DNA of 64,000 nucleotides from Ignavibacteriota bacterium (GCA_013285425.1 CP053447.1:564001-628000); one strand, 5' to 3'. Counted from the first letter of the stretch, positions 45,319 through 54,921 are shown. The notes: generated from the letters alone by a model not told the origin. Numbers and translations are program-made.

Positions 45319-45828
45319 ATGGATAATACACAAGTAAATAGAAACTGGTATGTACTTTATACTCGTCCGCGGGCTGAATTTAAAGTTGAGCGATCACTTA
45401 GGGTTAAAGGGATTGATGTATTTCTGCCTGTAAAGAAAACAATCAGACAGTGGAGTGATAGAAAGAAAATAATTACCTCTCCGCTGTTTACAAGTTATAT
45501 TTTTATCCATACTGATGAAAAAGAAAGATTGCTTTCTTTAGAAGATAAACTGATCATCCGCTGTTTATGCGATGGACGAAAGCCTGCAGTGGTACCTGAA
45601 TGGCAAATTGAAAGTTTGAAAATGATGCTTCAAAGAGATATTGAACCTAAGATATTTGAGGGTTTGGTAAGTGGTGACAAAATACAGATAACAAGTGGTT
45701 CATTAAAAGGTGTAAATGGTATAATAATCAAAAAGGAAAACAGTAATCAATTAGCTGTATCTATCGAGCTTATAAATCGAACTGTAACTGTTCATCTTTC
45801 TGATGAAATATCTTTTACAAAAATCTGA
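45319..45828 (+). CDS. NusG-family antitermination factor (UpxY/RfaH-like)
   Basis: A 169-residue protein using ATG 45319; an in-frame TTG at 45292 would add nine residues. The NGN domain starts with NWYVLYTRPRAEFKVERSL and ends near residue 105. The C-terminal KOW domain (GDKIQITSGSLKGVNGIII) follows. Such specialised NusG paralogues (UpxY, RfaH, LoaP) usually sit at the 5' end of a long polysaccharide operon. Here the next gene is an SDR enzyme, so the target operon is not evident in the window. A 163-base gap and a strong terminator separate it from the T6SS genes. Confidence 0.82.
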   Translation: MDNTQVNRNWYVLYTRPRAEFKVERSLRVKGIDVFLPVKKTIRQWSDRKKIITSPLFTSYIFIHTDEKERLLSLEDKLIIRCLCDGRKPAVVPEWQIESLKMMLQRDIEPKIFEGLVSGDKIQITSGSLKGVNGIIIKKENSNQLAVSIELINRTVTVHLSDEISFTKI

Positions 45829-45881
45829 ATGATATGGATTGAGCATGCTGATATTTATATTAAAAAGGAATTAAGAGAAAT

Positions 45882-46769
45882 ATGCCGGAGAACAACTACA
45901 CAACTTCAATGTTAAAAAGCGATGCATTAAAAGATAAAGTTATTTTAATAACCGGCGGCGGCACTGGATTAGGAAAATCAATGGGAAAATACTTTTCAGA
46001 GCTTGGTGCTAAACTTATAATATCCAGCCGCAAAATTGATGTATTAAATAAAACTGCCGAAGAAATTTCATCACTGACGAAAAATGATGTTTTCCCATTT
46101 GCCTGCGATGTTTCTGACTACAAACAAGTCGAAGTTTTACTAAAAGCTTCTTTAGAAAAATTTGGAAGAGTAGATGCTTTAGTTAATAATGCTGCTGGCA
46201 ACTTTATAAGTCCTACAGAGAAATTATCAAACAGAGCATTTGATGCAATTGTTAACATCGTTCTTAAAGGCACTTATAATTGCACACTTGCGTTTGGTAA
46301 ACACTGGATAGAAAATAAGAATAAAGCTGTCGTGTTAAATATTGTAACTACCTATGCCTGGACAGGATCAGCTTTTGTAGTTCCATCTGCAGCGGCTAAA
46401 GCCGGAGTCTTGGTAATTACCCGGTCTCTTGCGGTTGAATGGGCTAAATATGGTATTCGTTTTAATGCTATAGCTCCGGGATTGTTTCCTACAAAAGGTG
46501 CCTGGGAAAGACTGCTGCCGGGTGATTTACAAGAAAAACTTGATGCGATAAAAAAAATTCCACTCAAAAGAGTCGGCGAACATCAGGAGCTTGCAAATTT
46601 AGCCGCTTATCTGATCTCCGATTTTTCTTCTTTTATAAATGGTGAAGTAATTACAATTGATGGCGGTGAATGGTTAAACGGAGCTGGTCAGTTTAATCTG
46701 CTGCAGGCAGTCAGCAGCGAGCAATGGGATGATATTGAAAAAATGGTTCGGGGTGTAAAAGGGAGTTAA
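45882..46769 (+). CDS. Short-chain dehydrogenase, 2,4-dienoyl-CoA reductase-like
   Basis: A 295-residue SDR protein. Cofactor motif TGGGTGLGK lies near residues 25-33, followed by LVNNAAGNFISPTEKLS, and VPSAAAKAGV stands where classical SDRs have YxxxK. The Ser-x-x-x-Lys arrangement and NNAAGNF are typical of the mammalian DECR / bacterial dienoyl-CoA reductase branch, in which the classical Tyr is replaced. The expected reaction is NADPH-dependent reduction of 2,4-dienoyl-CoA during unsaturated fatty-acid breakdown. It lies 53 bases after the NusG-like gene with no other beta-oxidation gene in view. Confidence 0.82.
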   Translation: MPENNYTTSMLKSDALKDKVILITGGGTGLGKSMGKYFSELGAKLIISSRKIDVLNKTAEEISSLTKNDVFPFACDVSDYKQVEVLLKASLEKFGRVDALVNNAAGNFISPTEKLSNRAFDAIVNIVLKGTYNCTLAFGKHWIENKNKAVVLNIVTTYAWTGSAFVVPSAAAKAGVLVITRSLAVEWAKYGIRFNAIAPGLFPTKGAWERLLPGDLQEKLDAIKKIPLKRVGEHQELANLAAYLISDFSSFINGEVITIDGGEWLNGAGQFNLLQAVSSEQWDDIEKMVRGVKGS

Positions 46770-47055
46770 ACTGAAACAGAATTAGATTTTATTTAATAAG
46801 TGCTGCAAATCTCTAAAATGAACTTTATGACTATGATGTTTTAAATTTGATTATACAAATGCTAATTGAGAAAGGCTTTTACCCGTTTTATTAATATTCA
46901 TGTCTTATCTTTTAATGTTCACTCTTATATCAGGTAGTAATTACTTTCGTGAGTTTGCTGATTTTAATGAAGTGCAGAAGTGACCAACCTCTGAAATGAT
47001 TATAGCAGTTGGAGTTTATACTTCTTATACTCCTGATATTATTTGATCTCATCTG
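46770..47055. other. Intergenic region, no gene recognised
   Basis: About 290 bases following the SDR gene; AT-rich with frequent stops. Nothing convincing is seen here apart from its continuity with the decayed T9SS-domain remnant that follows. Confidence 0.5.
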
Positions 47056-47290
47056 AATTATCGAGATCCTTTTATTCCGTATATATTTCTATAATAGATA
47101 GCGATTAGTTTTTTTTAGTATCATTAAAAGTATTTAATCAGCTTGATAACGAATTTACTCAACTGATTGATGAATATTTGCCTGCGGGAAGTTTTAAGGT
47201 TAAGCTTAATACATACAAAGTGGTCGGTGAAACTGAAGAATATAGGTTGGTATTTCTTAGACGTTTTTATCCTGCTTTCCTTATATTTCA
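47056..47290 (+). pseudogene. Remnant of a T9SS sorting-domain gene
   Basis: Translation around 47056 gives LNYRDPFIPYI, close to the T9SS motif QNYPNPFNPxTTI. After a frame change and stops, the segment from about 47109 reads VSLKVFNQLDNEFTQLIDE followed by YLPAGSFKVKLN. This parallels VTLKVYDVLGTEIATLVNE YKTAGHYSVKF of the intact protein at 1953-4391. The expected C-terminal KKMxLLK is lost. The order and spacing match the domain over about 75 residues, so this is most likely the tail of a dead secreted-protein gene. Confidence 0.6.
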
Positions 47291-47332
47291 TTATAATATT
47301 TTTAAACTATTTTAAATCAATCTGAATAGCTG

Positions 47333-49567
47333 ATGAGAGAACCAGTAGTAACATTTGAACTTGCAGTAGAGCATGGTTTAATTAAAGAAGAATGGGAAAA
47401 AATTTTAAAAATTCTTGGTCGGGTGCCAACCTTTACAGAATTAGGTATCTTTTCTGTAATGTGGAGTGAGCACTGCAGTTATAAAAACTCAATTGCTCAA
47501 TTAAAAACTTTACCGCGCAGCGGCGGAAGATTACTTGTTGAAGCAGGTGAAGAAAATGCCGGACTTATTGATATCGGTGATGATCTTGCGGTTGCTTTTA
47601 AAATTGAGAGTCATAATCATCCTTCAGCAGTTGAACCATATCAAGGTGCTGCAACTGGTGTTGGCGGAATAATGCGTGATATATTTACGATGGGTGCCCG
47701 CCCAATCGCCTCATTAAATTCACTTCGGTTTGGTTCATTAAAAGATGCACGAACAAGATTTTTGTTTGATGGAGTTGTTCGCGGTATTGGTGATTACGGA
47801 AACAGTTTTGGAGTTCCGACCGTTGCCGGAGAAGTTTATTTTGATGAATCATATCAGGGTAATCCGCTTGTTAATGCAATGGCTGTCGGAATTGTAAATA
47901 AAAAACATGTTGCATCTGCTGTTGCAAAAGGTGCTGGAAATCCTGTAATGATTGTCGGCTCTTCAACCGGCAGAGATGGAATACATGGTGCAACTTTTGC
48001 ATCAGAAGAAATTTCTGAAAAATCGGAATCCAAACGTCCCTCTGTTCAGGTAGGAGATCCCTTTACTGAAAAGCTTTTACTCGAAGCTACATTGGAAATT
48101 ATAAAAAATGATTGGCTGATTGGAATACAGGATATGGGCGCTGCAGGAATTTCTTGCTCAACAAGTGAAATGAGTGCAAAGGGAAATTCTGGAATGAAAA
48201 TTAATCTTGATAAAGTTCCTTTGCGCGAAGGTGGAATGACTGCTTATGAAATTATGTTAAGTGAAAGTCAGGAAAGAATGCTTTGCTGTGTAAAAAAAGG
48301 TTATGAAGACCGCGTTAAAGAAGTTTTTGAAAAATGGGACCTGCATTGCGAGATAATCGGTGAAGTTACAAATGATGGTTTACTTCACATTGATTATGAA
48401 GGTAAGCATAAAGCAGCTATACCAGCATTTGAATTAGTGCTTGGCGGAGGAGCACCGGTTTACACTCGTGATCAGAATGAACCTGAGTATTTAAAAGAAA
48501 CCAGAAAATTTGATCAGAATACTTTATCTGAACCCAAAGACATTAAGGAAACTTTTTTAAAAGTTTTTTCTTCCCCCAATATTGTTTCTAAGAAATGGGT
48601 TTATCAGCAATATGATTCAATGGTAAGAACAAATACAATTGTTGGTCCTGGCTGTGATTCAGCAGTTATTTTAATTAAAGGAACCAACAAGGCACTTGCG
48701 ATGAAAACCGATTGCAATTCGCGTTATGTTTATTTAAATCCAAAAGAGGGAACCAAAATAGCTGTTGCTGAATGCGCGAGAAACATTGTGTGTTCAGGCG
48801 GCATTCCTCTGGGAGTTACAAATTGCTTAAACTTCGGCAATCCATACAAACCTGAAGTTTACTGGCAGTTTGCTCAGGCAATATCAGGGATGGGAGAAGC
48901 TTGCAGAAAATTTGAAACTCCTGTTACAGGCGGTAATGTTAGTTTTTATAACGAATCACCCGAAGCAGCGGTTTACCCAACGCCCACTATAGGAATGGTT
49001 GGTCTTGTTGAAGACCTTAAACATATAACCACTTCTTATTTTAAAGATGAGGGTGATGTAATTTATTTGCTTGGGGAAGATAAAGAGGAGATTTGCGGAA
49101 GCGAATACTTAAAAGTTGTTTATAATATAGCTGCTGGTGATTGTCCGGTAATTAATCTTGATGAAGAAAAAAGATTGCAGGATTCTCTGTTAAATCTTAT
49201 CAGACTGGGATTGATAAAATCAGCACACGATATTTCTGAAGGCGGAATTGTTTCTGCAATAGCTGAATGCTGCATTATCAATCAGGAAGAAAAAATTGGC
49301 TGCGAGGTCGAGATACCAATTAAATCCAGAACAGACCTCTCGCTGTTTTCAGAATCCCAATCGAGAGTAATTATCACGGTATCAAAAGAAAAAACTTCAG
49401 AGCTTGAAAATGAACTTAAACTGATGAAATTAAAATTTACCAAACTTGGTCTTGTTGGCGGCACTATATTAAAATTTAAAGACCTTTTTGAAATTACTGT
49501 TAAAGAAATTTCTGATATTTATTATAATACTATTCCTGCTATAATGTCTGGTGATGAAAAAGTTTAA
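47333..49567 (+). CDS. purL: Phosphoribosylformylglycinamidine synthase, PurL subunit
   Basis: A 744-residue protein of the small PurL type used with separate PurS and PurQ. It makes FGAM from FGAR, ATP and ammonia in purine synthesis. Signature segments: [12 protein letters not shown] (N-terminal catalytic His), [67 protein letters not shown] and [14 protein letters not shown]. All are intact and the length is normal. It is a housekeeping gene whose 3' end overlaps the YihY-like gene by 14 bases. PurS and PurQ are not in this window. Confidence 0.95.
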   Translation: MREPVVTFELAVEHGLIKEEWEKILKILGRVPTFTELGIFSVMWSEHCSYKNSIAQLKTLPRSGGRLLVEAGEENAGLIDIGDDLAVAFKIESHNHPSAVEPYQGAATGVGGIMRDIFTMGARPIASLNSLRFGSLKDARTRFLFDGVVRGIGDYGNSFGVPTVAGEVYFDESYQGNPLVNAMAVGIVNKKHVASAVAKGAGNPVMIVGSSTGRDGIHGATFASEEISEKSESKRPSVQVGDPFTEKLLLEATLEIIKNDWLIGIQDMGAAGISCSTSEMSAKGNSGMKINLDKVPLREGGMTAYEIMLSESQERMLCCVKKGYEDRVKEVFEKWDLHCEIIGEVTNDGLLHIDYEGKHKAAIPAFELVLGGGAPVYTRDQNEPEYLKETRKFDQNTLSEPKDIKETFLKVFSSPNIVSKKWVYQQYDSMVRTNTIVGPGCDSAVILIKGTNKALAMKTDCNSRYVYLNPKEGTKIAVAECARNIVCSGGIPLGVTNCLNFGNPYKPEVYWQFAQAISGMGEACRKFETPVTGGNVSFYNESPEAAVYPTPTIGMVGLVEDLKHITTSYFKDEGDVIYLLGEDKEEICGSEYLKVVYNIAAGDCPVINLDEEKRLQDSLLNLIRLGLIKSAHDISEGGIVSAIAECCIINQEEKIGCEVEIPIKSRTDLSLFSESQSRVIITVSKEKTSELENELKLMKLKFTKLGLVGGTILKFKDLFEITVKEISDIYYNTIPAIMSGDEKV

Positions 49568-50543
49568 AGAAAAATACAAAGGCTCAGTATTTTTTAAATA
49601 CTTTAGAAAGCTAAGATTTCTATATCATCGCCGCCCTCACTGGCAAAAAACATATAAGTTCTTTAAACATTATCTCGGTGGTTTATATGACCGGATTGAC
49701 AGACACAATGTTTTTTTGCTTTCAGGCGGATTAGCATTCTCACTTTTTACCTGTATCATTCCTTTAATACTTATAATGTTCTGGATACTTGGAAATTTTT
49801 TAAGCTCTGAAGAGATGGAATTACAAATTATTACACTTATAAATACTGTAATTCCTTACAGTGAATATGCCGAATTTGTTAAAGAAATTATTTTTACAAG
49901 AGTAGAGGAGGTAGTTGAATTAAAGAATGTTGCCGGTATTGTTGGTTTCAGCGGATTGTTTTTTGCAGCAAGCGGTTTTTTCAGCAGTATGCGAACCGTA
50001 CTGAATAAGATTAATGGAACCGAAATAGATATAAATTATTTTCTTGGCAAACTCAGAGATTTTTTAGTTATACTTATTGCGATATTGTTATTCTTCGCTT
50101 CTATTCTTGCACTGCCGCTTCTGGAACTTTTCAAATCAATTGCAAAATCTTCAGATTATCTGCAAATATTTAATCACCCGATATTCCAGCAGCTTTTTAC
50201 AATTCTGGTCTCAATTTTTATAATGCTTTTTTTGATGTATTTGTTTTATAGTTTTATTCCGACTGCTAAAATCAAGCATCGTTCTGCATTAGTTGGTGCA
50301 CTGTGGTCTTCATTATTGTGGGTTGGGATGAAGGTTCTGTTTGGATATTATCTTGCAAATTTTCAAACATGGGGAAAAATATACGGAGCCTATGCATTGC
50401 TGATTGTTATTGCTTTCTGGATTTATTACACTGCTGCAGTATTTATAATCGGAGCTGAAATTGCTAAACTTTTTGATGAGAGATTAAAAGAATCGATTGC
50501 ACATAAAAATCTGTCTTCTCAAAACATTCCTCCTCTTGAGTAA
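49554..50543 (+). CDS. YihY/BrkB-family inner-membrane protein
   Basis: A 329-residue protein; ATG 49554 is preferred over the GTG one codon upstream. The family pattern is clear: [52 protein letters not shown], then [19 protein letters not shown] and [27 protein letters not shown]. About six membrane helices. The family was once called RNase BN, but that is not its activity; the role is unknown (transport or envelope). The overlap with purL implies co-transcription. Confidence 0.88.
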   Translation: MKKFKEKYKGSVFFKYFRKLRFLYHRRPHWQKTYKFFKHYLGGLYDRIDRHNVFLLSGGLAFSLFTCIIPLILIMFWILGNFLSSEEMELQIITLINTVIPYSEYAEFVKEIIFTRVEEVVELKNVAGIVGFSGLFFAASGFFSSMRTVLNKINGTEIDINYFLGKLRDFLVILIAILLFFASILALPLLELFKSIAKSSDYLQIFNHPIFQQLFTILVSIFIMLFLMYLFYSFIPTAKIKHRSALVGALWSSLLWVGMKVLFGYYLANFQTWGKIYGAYALLIVIAFWIYYTAAVFIIGAEIAKLFDERLKESIAHKNLSSQNIPPLE

Positions 50544-50551
50544 TTGCATCT

Positions 50552-51247
50552 ATGATTATTAAAGATCTAAAACCAAAAGAGACTTTACGGGATATCCCGC
50601 TTTTTTCAGAATTAAGCATTGAGCAATTGAGAAAAATTTCTGTGTTCAGTAAGGTAAAAAAGTTTTCTAAGAATGAAATTATTTTTAATGAAGATGATAC
50701 ATATATCGGATTTTATATTTTGTTAAAAGGAAATGTTAAAGTATTTAAGGTCTCTTCAAAAGGTAAAGAATCTGTTGTGCATATAATAAAGCCGTTAAAT
50801 ACTTTTGCTGATATCCCGTTATTCGAAGGCGGTAATTATCCTGTCAGTGCTGTATCACTTGATGAAACTGTAGCACTGTTAATCCCGAAAGAAAGCTTTT
50901 TGGAGCTGATTAAAACTGAACAAGAAATATCATTAAAAATGCTTGCAGGTTTTGCTAAAAGATTAAAATCATTAATAAACCAGCTTGAAGATGTATCCTC
51001 CAGAGAAGTTCCGGGACGACTTGCAAAGTATTTACTTGGTGAAATCAAATCAGCAGGTACATATAATTTACCCGAACCATTTGTTAAACTGGCAATTCCA
51101 AAATCAACTATCGCTGCATATCTTGGAACAATTACAGAAACTCTTTCACGTGCATTTAAGAAATTACAGAATGAAGAAATAATCAGAGTAAGCGGTAAAA
51201 CAGTTTTTGTAACGAACTTAACCAGGTTAGAAGAATTATCAAGGTAA
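50552..51247 (+). CDS. Crp/Fnr-family transcription regulator without cysteines
   Basis: A 231-residue protein with a cyclic-nucleotide-type sensor domain (residues about 15-130; LFSELSIEQLRKIS, FYILLKGNVKVFK, LFEGGNYPVSAVS), a dimer helix and a winged helix. The recognition helix TITETLSRAFKKLQ keeps the Glu-x-x-Ser-Arg of FNR that reads TTGA half-sites. There is no cysteine in the protein, so it cannot hold an FNR Fe-S cluster. Sensing through heme or another ligand, as in DNR-type regulators, is possible. It is encoded next to the stress region whose promoters carry TGAC-N4-GTCA palindromes, and it is the obvious candidate to bind them. Confidence 0.88.
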   Translation: MIIKDLKPKETLRDIPLFSELSIEQLRKISVFSKVKKFSKNEIIFNEDDTYIGFYILLKGNVKVFKVSSKGKESVVHIIKPLNTFADIPLFEGGNYPVSAVSLDETVALLIPKESFLELIKTEQEISLKMLAGFAKRLKSLINQLEDVSSREVPGRLAKYLLGEIKSAGTYNLPEPFVKLAIPKSTIAAYLGTITETLSRAFKKLQNEEIIRVSGKTVFVTNLTRLEELSR

Positions 51248-51377
51248 GAGTATAGTTTATTCTGATTTTGTTTCCCTCAAAAAATTTAATGAGATACTTT
51301 AAAATTTTACTTCAATTGAGTAAATGCAATTGTTTTATACAACACATTTGCTTTTACAATATATAACTTAGCATTTC

Positions 51378-51389
51378 TGACTTAAGTCA
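51378..51389. promoter_or_regulatory. Crp/Fnr-type operator TGACTTAAGTCA (site 1)
   Basis: A perfect 12-bp palindrome with flanks cTGAC...GTCAa, i.e. the TTGAC-N4-GTCAA form of an FNR/DNR box with one outer mismatch. Its centre (51383.5) lies about 41 bases upstream of the start expected from the -10-like TTTAAT at 51411-51416, which is the class II activator position. It is 59 bases from the ATG at 51448. An identical palindrome is at 60333-60344. Confidence 0.7.
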
Positions 51390-51447
51390 AGGAAATCAAT
51401 TAAGTAACTGTTTAATTTTACTCTGAATTTCAAAAAAAGGAGTAAAA

Positions 51448-51675
51448 ATGGAAACAAAACAACTTGATATTCGTCCGGTTCCACCAAGAGAAAAACATCC
51501 GACTATTTTCAAAACTTTTGATGAACTGAAAAATGGTGAATCATTTCAATTAGTTAATGATCACGACCCAATGCCATTGTATTATCAGTTCAACGCTGAA
51601 AGACCAAATCAGTTTGGATGGGAATATGTTGAGCGCGGTCCTCAGGTGTGGAGAGTCAATATTTCTAAAGTCTGA
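51448..51675 (+). CDS. DUF2249-domain protein
   Basis: A 75-residue single-domain protein with AAGGAG before ATG 51448. The domain begins LDIRPVPPREKHPTIFKTFD and contains FQLVNDHDPMPLYYQF and the closing WEYVERGPQVWRVNISK, the DUF2249 pattern (D-x-R...G...L.NDHDP.PL.y...). These proteins occur widely beside nitrite/nitric oxide genes and hemerythrins, with no settled biochemical role. It is the first gene downstream of the FNR-like palindrome and 13 bases before a larger protein with two more copies of the domain. Confidence 0.88.
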   Translation: METKQLDIRPVPPREKHPTIFKTFDELKNGESFQLVNDHDPMPLYYQFNAERPNQFGWEYVERGPQVWRVNISKV

Positions 51676-51688
51676 AGTATTTTAGGCA

Positions 51689-52492
51689 ATGATTACAAAA
51701 GATACAAAAATATCAAAAATGCTTGCTGAGTATCCTCAAACACTTGATGTTTTGATTAATTACAGTCCGCATTTTTCAAAACTTAATAATAAAATTTTGA
51801 GAAAGACTTTGGCAAGCAGGGTAAATGTTGAGCAGGCAGCAGGAATAGCAGGTGTAAATCTCATCCTGCTGCTAAATGAATTGAATAAATCAGTTAACTC
51901 CGATATGTCAGTAACTATTAATGAAGGAAACACAGAAAAAGAAATGACTAATACTGAAAAACCTGAAATACTGAAGAATATAAACAATGATAAAATTAAA
52001 AAGTTAGATGTAAGACCGATAATAGATTCAGGTAAAGATCCGTTTCTTGAAATAATGGCTAAAGTAAAATCTCTTAGTGATAATGAAGTTTTACATCTGA
52101 TAAATTCTTTTGAGCCGATTCCGCTTTATAGTGTTCTGGAAAAGAAAGGTTTTGATCACTGGACTGAAAAAAATGAAAATGTGTTTGATGTTTTTTTCTT
52201 TAAGACAGCAGCTGCAGATGAGCCGCAAAAGGAACAGACAAAATCTCTGCAGCCTGAAGCTGTTGAATATGAAAATATCATTGAGCTGGATGTTCGTCAA
52301 TTAGTTCCGCCGGAACCAATGATGAAAATTCTTGAAAACATTTCAAAGGTTGATGATAAAACTGTTATGATAGTTCATCATCATCGTGAACCAATAATGC
52401 TTTATCCGAAATTGGAAGAAAGAGGCTATACTGCAGTTACAAACAAGATTGAGGATAACTATTACAAAGTAGTTATTACAAAAATAAGGTAA
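51689..52492 (+). CDS. DUF1858 plus two DUF2249 domains
   Basis: A 267-residue protein. Residues about 1-70 resemble DUF1858 (TKDTKISKMLAEYPQTLDVL ... ASRVNVEQAAGIAG). Two DUF2249 domains follow, at about 108-170 (KLDVRPIIDSGKDPFLEIMA; LINSFEPIPLYSVLEKKGF) and 198-267 (ELDVRQLVPPEPMMKILENI; VHHHREPIMLYPKLEERGY). The His-rich VHHHREP replaces the NDHDP of the single-domain protein. The domain combination suggests an adaptor in redox/NO chemistry, as DUF1858 is commonly found with hybrid-cluster or iron-sulfur repair proteins. Confidence 0.82.
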   Translation: MITKDTKISKMLAEYPQTLDVLINYSPHFSKLNNKILRKTLASRVNVEQAAGIAGVNLILLLNELNKSVNSDMSVTINEGNTEKEMTNTEKPEILKNINNDKIKKLDVRPIIDSGKDPFLEIMAKVKSLSDNEVLHLINSFEPIPLYSVLEKKGFDHWTEKNENVFDVFFFKTAAADEPQKEQTKSLQPEAVEYENIIELDVRQLVPPEPMMKILENISKVDDKTVMIVHHHREPIMLYPKLEERGYTAVTNKIEDNYYKVVITKIR

Positions 52493-52498
52493 TTAAAA

Positions 52499-53765
52499 GT
52501 GAGCGAGCCAACTTCCATAGTGTCTGCATATTCGCCACCTTTCAGAATTGTTTCAAAGTACTTTGTTACTGCAATAAGTTCGTTTGTGCTCCTAAATCTT
52601 TTTCTGCTTCTTAATCATTCATATATCGTAGGTCATCACTTCACTCCTAAAATTCTGGCAATAACACACATTGCAACACTCGGATGGATAACGATGATCA
52701 TCTTTGGTGCTTTATTTCAGCTAATACCTGTAGTGCTTGAAGTAAAGCTGTTCAGTGAAAACTCTTGCAGAAGTTCAGTACTGGATTTATATAGTTGGCG
52801 CTATTGGATTGGTTTATTGCTTTTGGACTTTTACTACAGGTATGTATATGAATATTGCGGCTATTCTTTTAACTCTTGTTATGTTTCTTTTTTCATTCAA
52901 TATCATTATGACTTTTACCCGTGTAAAAAACTGGAATATAACAGGGTTATATCTTAGCGGTGCAATCTTCTATCTTATTGTTACTGCAATTGCCGGGCTT
53001 CTGCTGGCAATAAATCTTGGAACACCGTACATAAAAATTGATCATCTTCAATATTTAAGTCTTCATGCTCATGTTGCTATTATCGGCTGGGTTTCTATGG
53101 TTATAATGGGTGTAACCTACAAACTGATTCCGATGTTTACTCTTTCACATGGTTATAAATTAACTTTTGCAAAATGGGCATTTGGCCTTATTAATGCCGG
53201 GCTTCTTGGTGCCAATACAATTTTTCATTATAAGGATACTACATTTTTATATTACATTTTTGTGCCGCTGATTGCACTTGGTATCCTATTCTTTCTCATT
53301 CAGGTACTATTAATTTTCCAAAAGAGAATGAGAAAGAAATTAGATATTGGATTAAAATTCTCTTCTTACGCATATCTGATGCTGGCATTAGCAACTATCC
53401 TTGGGTCTTTTATCGCATTTGTAGATTATGAAAACATAACTAATCTGACATTGATTTACGGATATATGATAATCTTTGGATATCTGTCTATGCTTATTGT
53501 CGGGCAGATGTATAAGATAGTTCCGTTTCTTGTATGGTATCATAGATACAGCAGTAAAGTCGGTTTGGAAAAAGTTCCACTGTTAAAAGAAATGTTCAGC
53601 GAAAAAATTGCATTGTATGGTTTTTATTTTATGATAACGGCATTATTTGGTTCACTGTTTTCACTAACATTAAAAAATGAAATCGGATTGGTTATATCAT
53701 TTTCATTAATGTTTTTAAGCTCACTGATCTTTTCATTTAATATGGCTACAATATTTAAAAGGTAA
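52499..53765 (+). CDS. NnrS / heme-copper oxidase subunit I-like membrane protein, split by a frameshift
   Basis: The first reading frame (GTG 52499) encodes three helices ending VEVKLFSE, then runs into noise and stops at 52957. A second frame, open from 52755 to 53765, continues the protein directly with LAEVQYWIYIVGAIGLVY. Removing one A from the run GAAAAC at about 52757-52760 fuses them into a protein of about 421 residues with roughly 12 helices. Each half carries the repeat His-x4-GW-x2-M-x3-G (ITHIATLGWITMIIFGALFQ; LHAHVAIIGWVSMVIMGVTY), which resembles NnrS and cbb3 subunit I helices that bind heme. It may handle NO or oxygen. The shift may be a sequencing error or a real mutation. 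Confidence 0.7.
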
Positions 53766-53769
53766 AAGT

Positions 53770-54072
53770 ATGGCAAATAAAGAAGAAATATTAAAAGTAC
53801 TGAAAAGTGTTATTGATCCTGAAGTTGGGATAAACATTGTTGATCTTGGATTGGTTTATGAGATTGAATCAACTGAGGATACAAATAAGATAACAATGAC
53901 ACTAACAACTCCCGGATGTCCAATGCACAGCAGTATAACAAATTGGGTAGAAAATGCTGTAAGGCAGATCGAACCGGAAAAAAATGTTTTCGTAAATTTG
54001 GTCTGGCAGCCGCCATGGACTCCGGATAAAATGAGTCCGGAAGCAAAACAAGAATTATTTGAAAGGAATTAA
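53770..54072 (+). CDS. MIP18-family (DUF59) iron-sulfur assembly protein
   Basis: A 100-residue protein with the complete MIP18 pattern: VIDPEVGINIVDLGLVYEI, then TMTLTTPGCPMHSSI with its conserved Cys, and VNLVWQPPWTPDKMS. The family includes SufT and PaaD and takes part in maturation of iron-sulfur proteins. It starts 4 bases after the membrane protein gene and ends 3 bases before another heme-type membrane protein. In this setting it may serve repair or assembly of Fe-S proteins damaged by NO. Confidence 0.92.
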   Translation: MANKEEILKVLKSVIDPEVGINIVDLGLVYEIESTEDTNKITMTLTTPGCPMHSSITNWVENAVRQIEPEKNVFVNLVWQPPWTPDKMSPEAKQELFERN

Positions 54073-54075
54073 AAA

Positions 54076-54531
54076 GTGTTTACAACTGTCAGATATTTTG
54101 TTAAAACAAGTTTAGCTTTTTTAGTAGTTGGCATATTAGCAGGGCTGCATATGTCATTCTCAAAGTACGTTTCAGGGAAAGGCTATGCACAGGAATTGGT
54201 TTCTGCACACACACATATTATTCTGGTCGGATCAGTTATGATGATGATTATGGGTGTTGCACTATGGTTTTTTCCAAGGGCTGAAAAAGATGATAAAAGA
54301 TACAACCCCGGTTTAATCTGGATTACTTATTGGATGATTACAATTGCAACAGCACTTAGATTTATAATGCAGTTTATTGCGTCATACTATTATATTCCCT
54401 GGGTTAATACTTCTGTTGCAGTATTCTCATCATTTCAGGTTTTAGCAATGATAATGTTTTTCTATTCTATCTGGGGTAGAATAAGAGCTGTTGGAAGCCA
54501 GCACCGGGAAGCGAAAGGAGAAAGATTTTGA
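54076..54531 (+). CDS. Small heme-copper-oxidase-like (cbb3 subunit I/NnrS type) membrane protein
   Basis: A 151-residue protein from GTG 54076, three bases after the previous stop; no ATG lies near the family N-terminus. Four membrane helices are predicted. The second holds ELVSAHTHIILVGSVMMMIMG, whose His-x-His within a helix matches heme-ligating helices of cbb3-like subunits, followed by VALWFFPRAE. It has the size of the single-repeat relatives often encoded with NnrS-like proteins in nitrosative-stress clusters. It overlaps the ferredoxin start by one base. Confidence 0.72.
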   Translation: MFTTVRYFVKTSLAFLVVGILAGLHMSFSKYVSGKGYAQELVSAHTHIILVGSVMMMIMGVALWFFPRAEKDDKRYNPGLIWITYWMITIATALRFIMQFIASYYYIPWVNTSVAVFSSFQVLAMIMFFYSIWGRIRAVGSQHREAKGERF

Positions 54532-54773
54532 TGTCAATGATTATTAATGATGATTGTATTAACTGTGCTGCTTGTGCAGCCGAATGTCCTGAGTCAGCAA
54601 TATTTATAGCTAACGGTTCCGGACAATTTTATAATAATAAGTTTCAGCCGTTATCAACCGAACATTACTTTATATTGCCTGAACTTTGCAATGAATGTGC
54701 AGAATTAGAGGAAATAAAATGTATATCTGTTTGTCCGATGGATGCAATAAAAGTGAATTTTAATTTTATATGA
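54531..54773 (+). CDS. 2[4Fe-4S] ferredoxin (YfhL-like)
   Basis: An 80-residue protein from ATG 54531; GGAG lies 10-14 bases upstream, and an alternative TTG is one codon before. Cluster 1: CINCAACAAECP (Cx2Cx2Cx3CP). Cluster 2: CNECAELEEIKCISVCP, with the Cx2C-x8-Cx3CP spacing typical of YfhL/Alvin ferredoxins. It can carry low-potential electrons between the FNR-like or NDH-like flavoproteins and the membrane redox proteins of this region. The partner is inferred from location only. Confidence 0.9.
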   Translation: MSMIINDDCINCAACAAECPESAIFIANGSGQFYNNKFQPLSTEHYFILPELCNECAELEEIKCISVCPMDAIKVNFNFI

Positions 54774-54786
54774 GCTTTGAATTGAA

Positions 54787-54921
54787 ATGGCAGACTTGTT
54801 AGAAGAAAATATTGAAAAGATTTTAGATGACTTTATGTCAATCGAATACAAAGATAGTAATGATATCTTTGCAAGAGAGCATTACAAAGAAATGTTTACA
54901 AAGATATTTCCTTTTTCATGA
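54787..54921 (+). CDS. Short ORF, probably the true N-terminus of the following flavoprotein
   Basis: ATG 54787 opens 44 codons ending FTKIFPFS-stop. The residue make-up is clearly coding (MADLLEENIEKILDDFMSIE), whereas the overlapping start of the downstream frame (MTLCQSNTK...) is not. Removing one T from the TTTTT run at about 54913-54917 would join it to HDKSENQSLL of the NADH dehydrogenase frame. It may therefore be one gene with a one-base insertion, not a separate peptide gene. Confidence 0.45.
   Translation: MADLLEENIEKILDDFMSIEYKDSNDIFAREHYKEMFTKIFPFS

Noticed and set aside
45882-46769. Loss of catalytic Tyr in the SDR as a sign of inactivation
   Set aside because: The SAAAK arrangement is typical of the dienoyl-CoA reductase branch, so it is expected and not decay.
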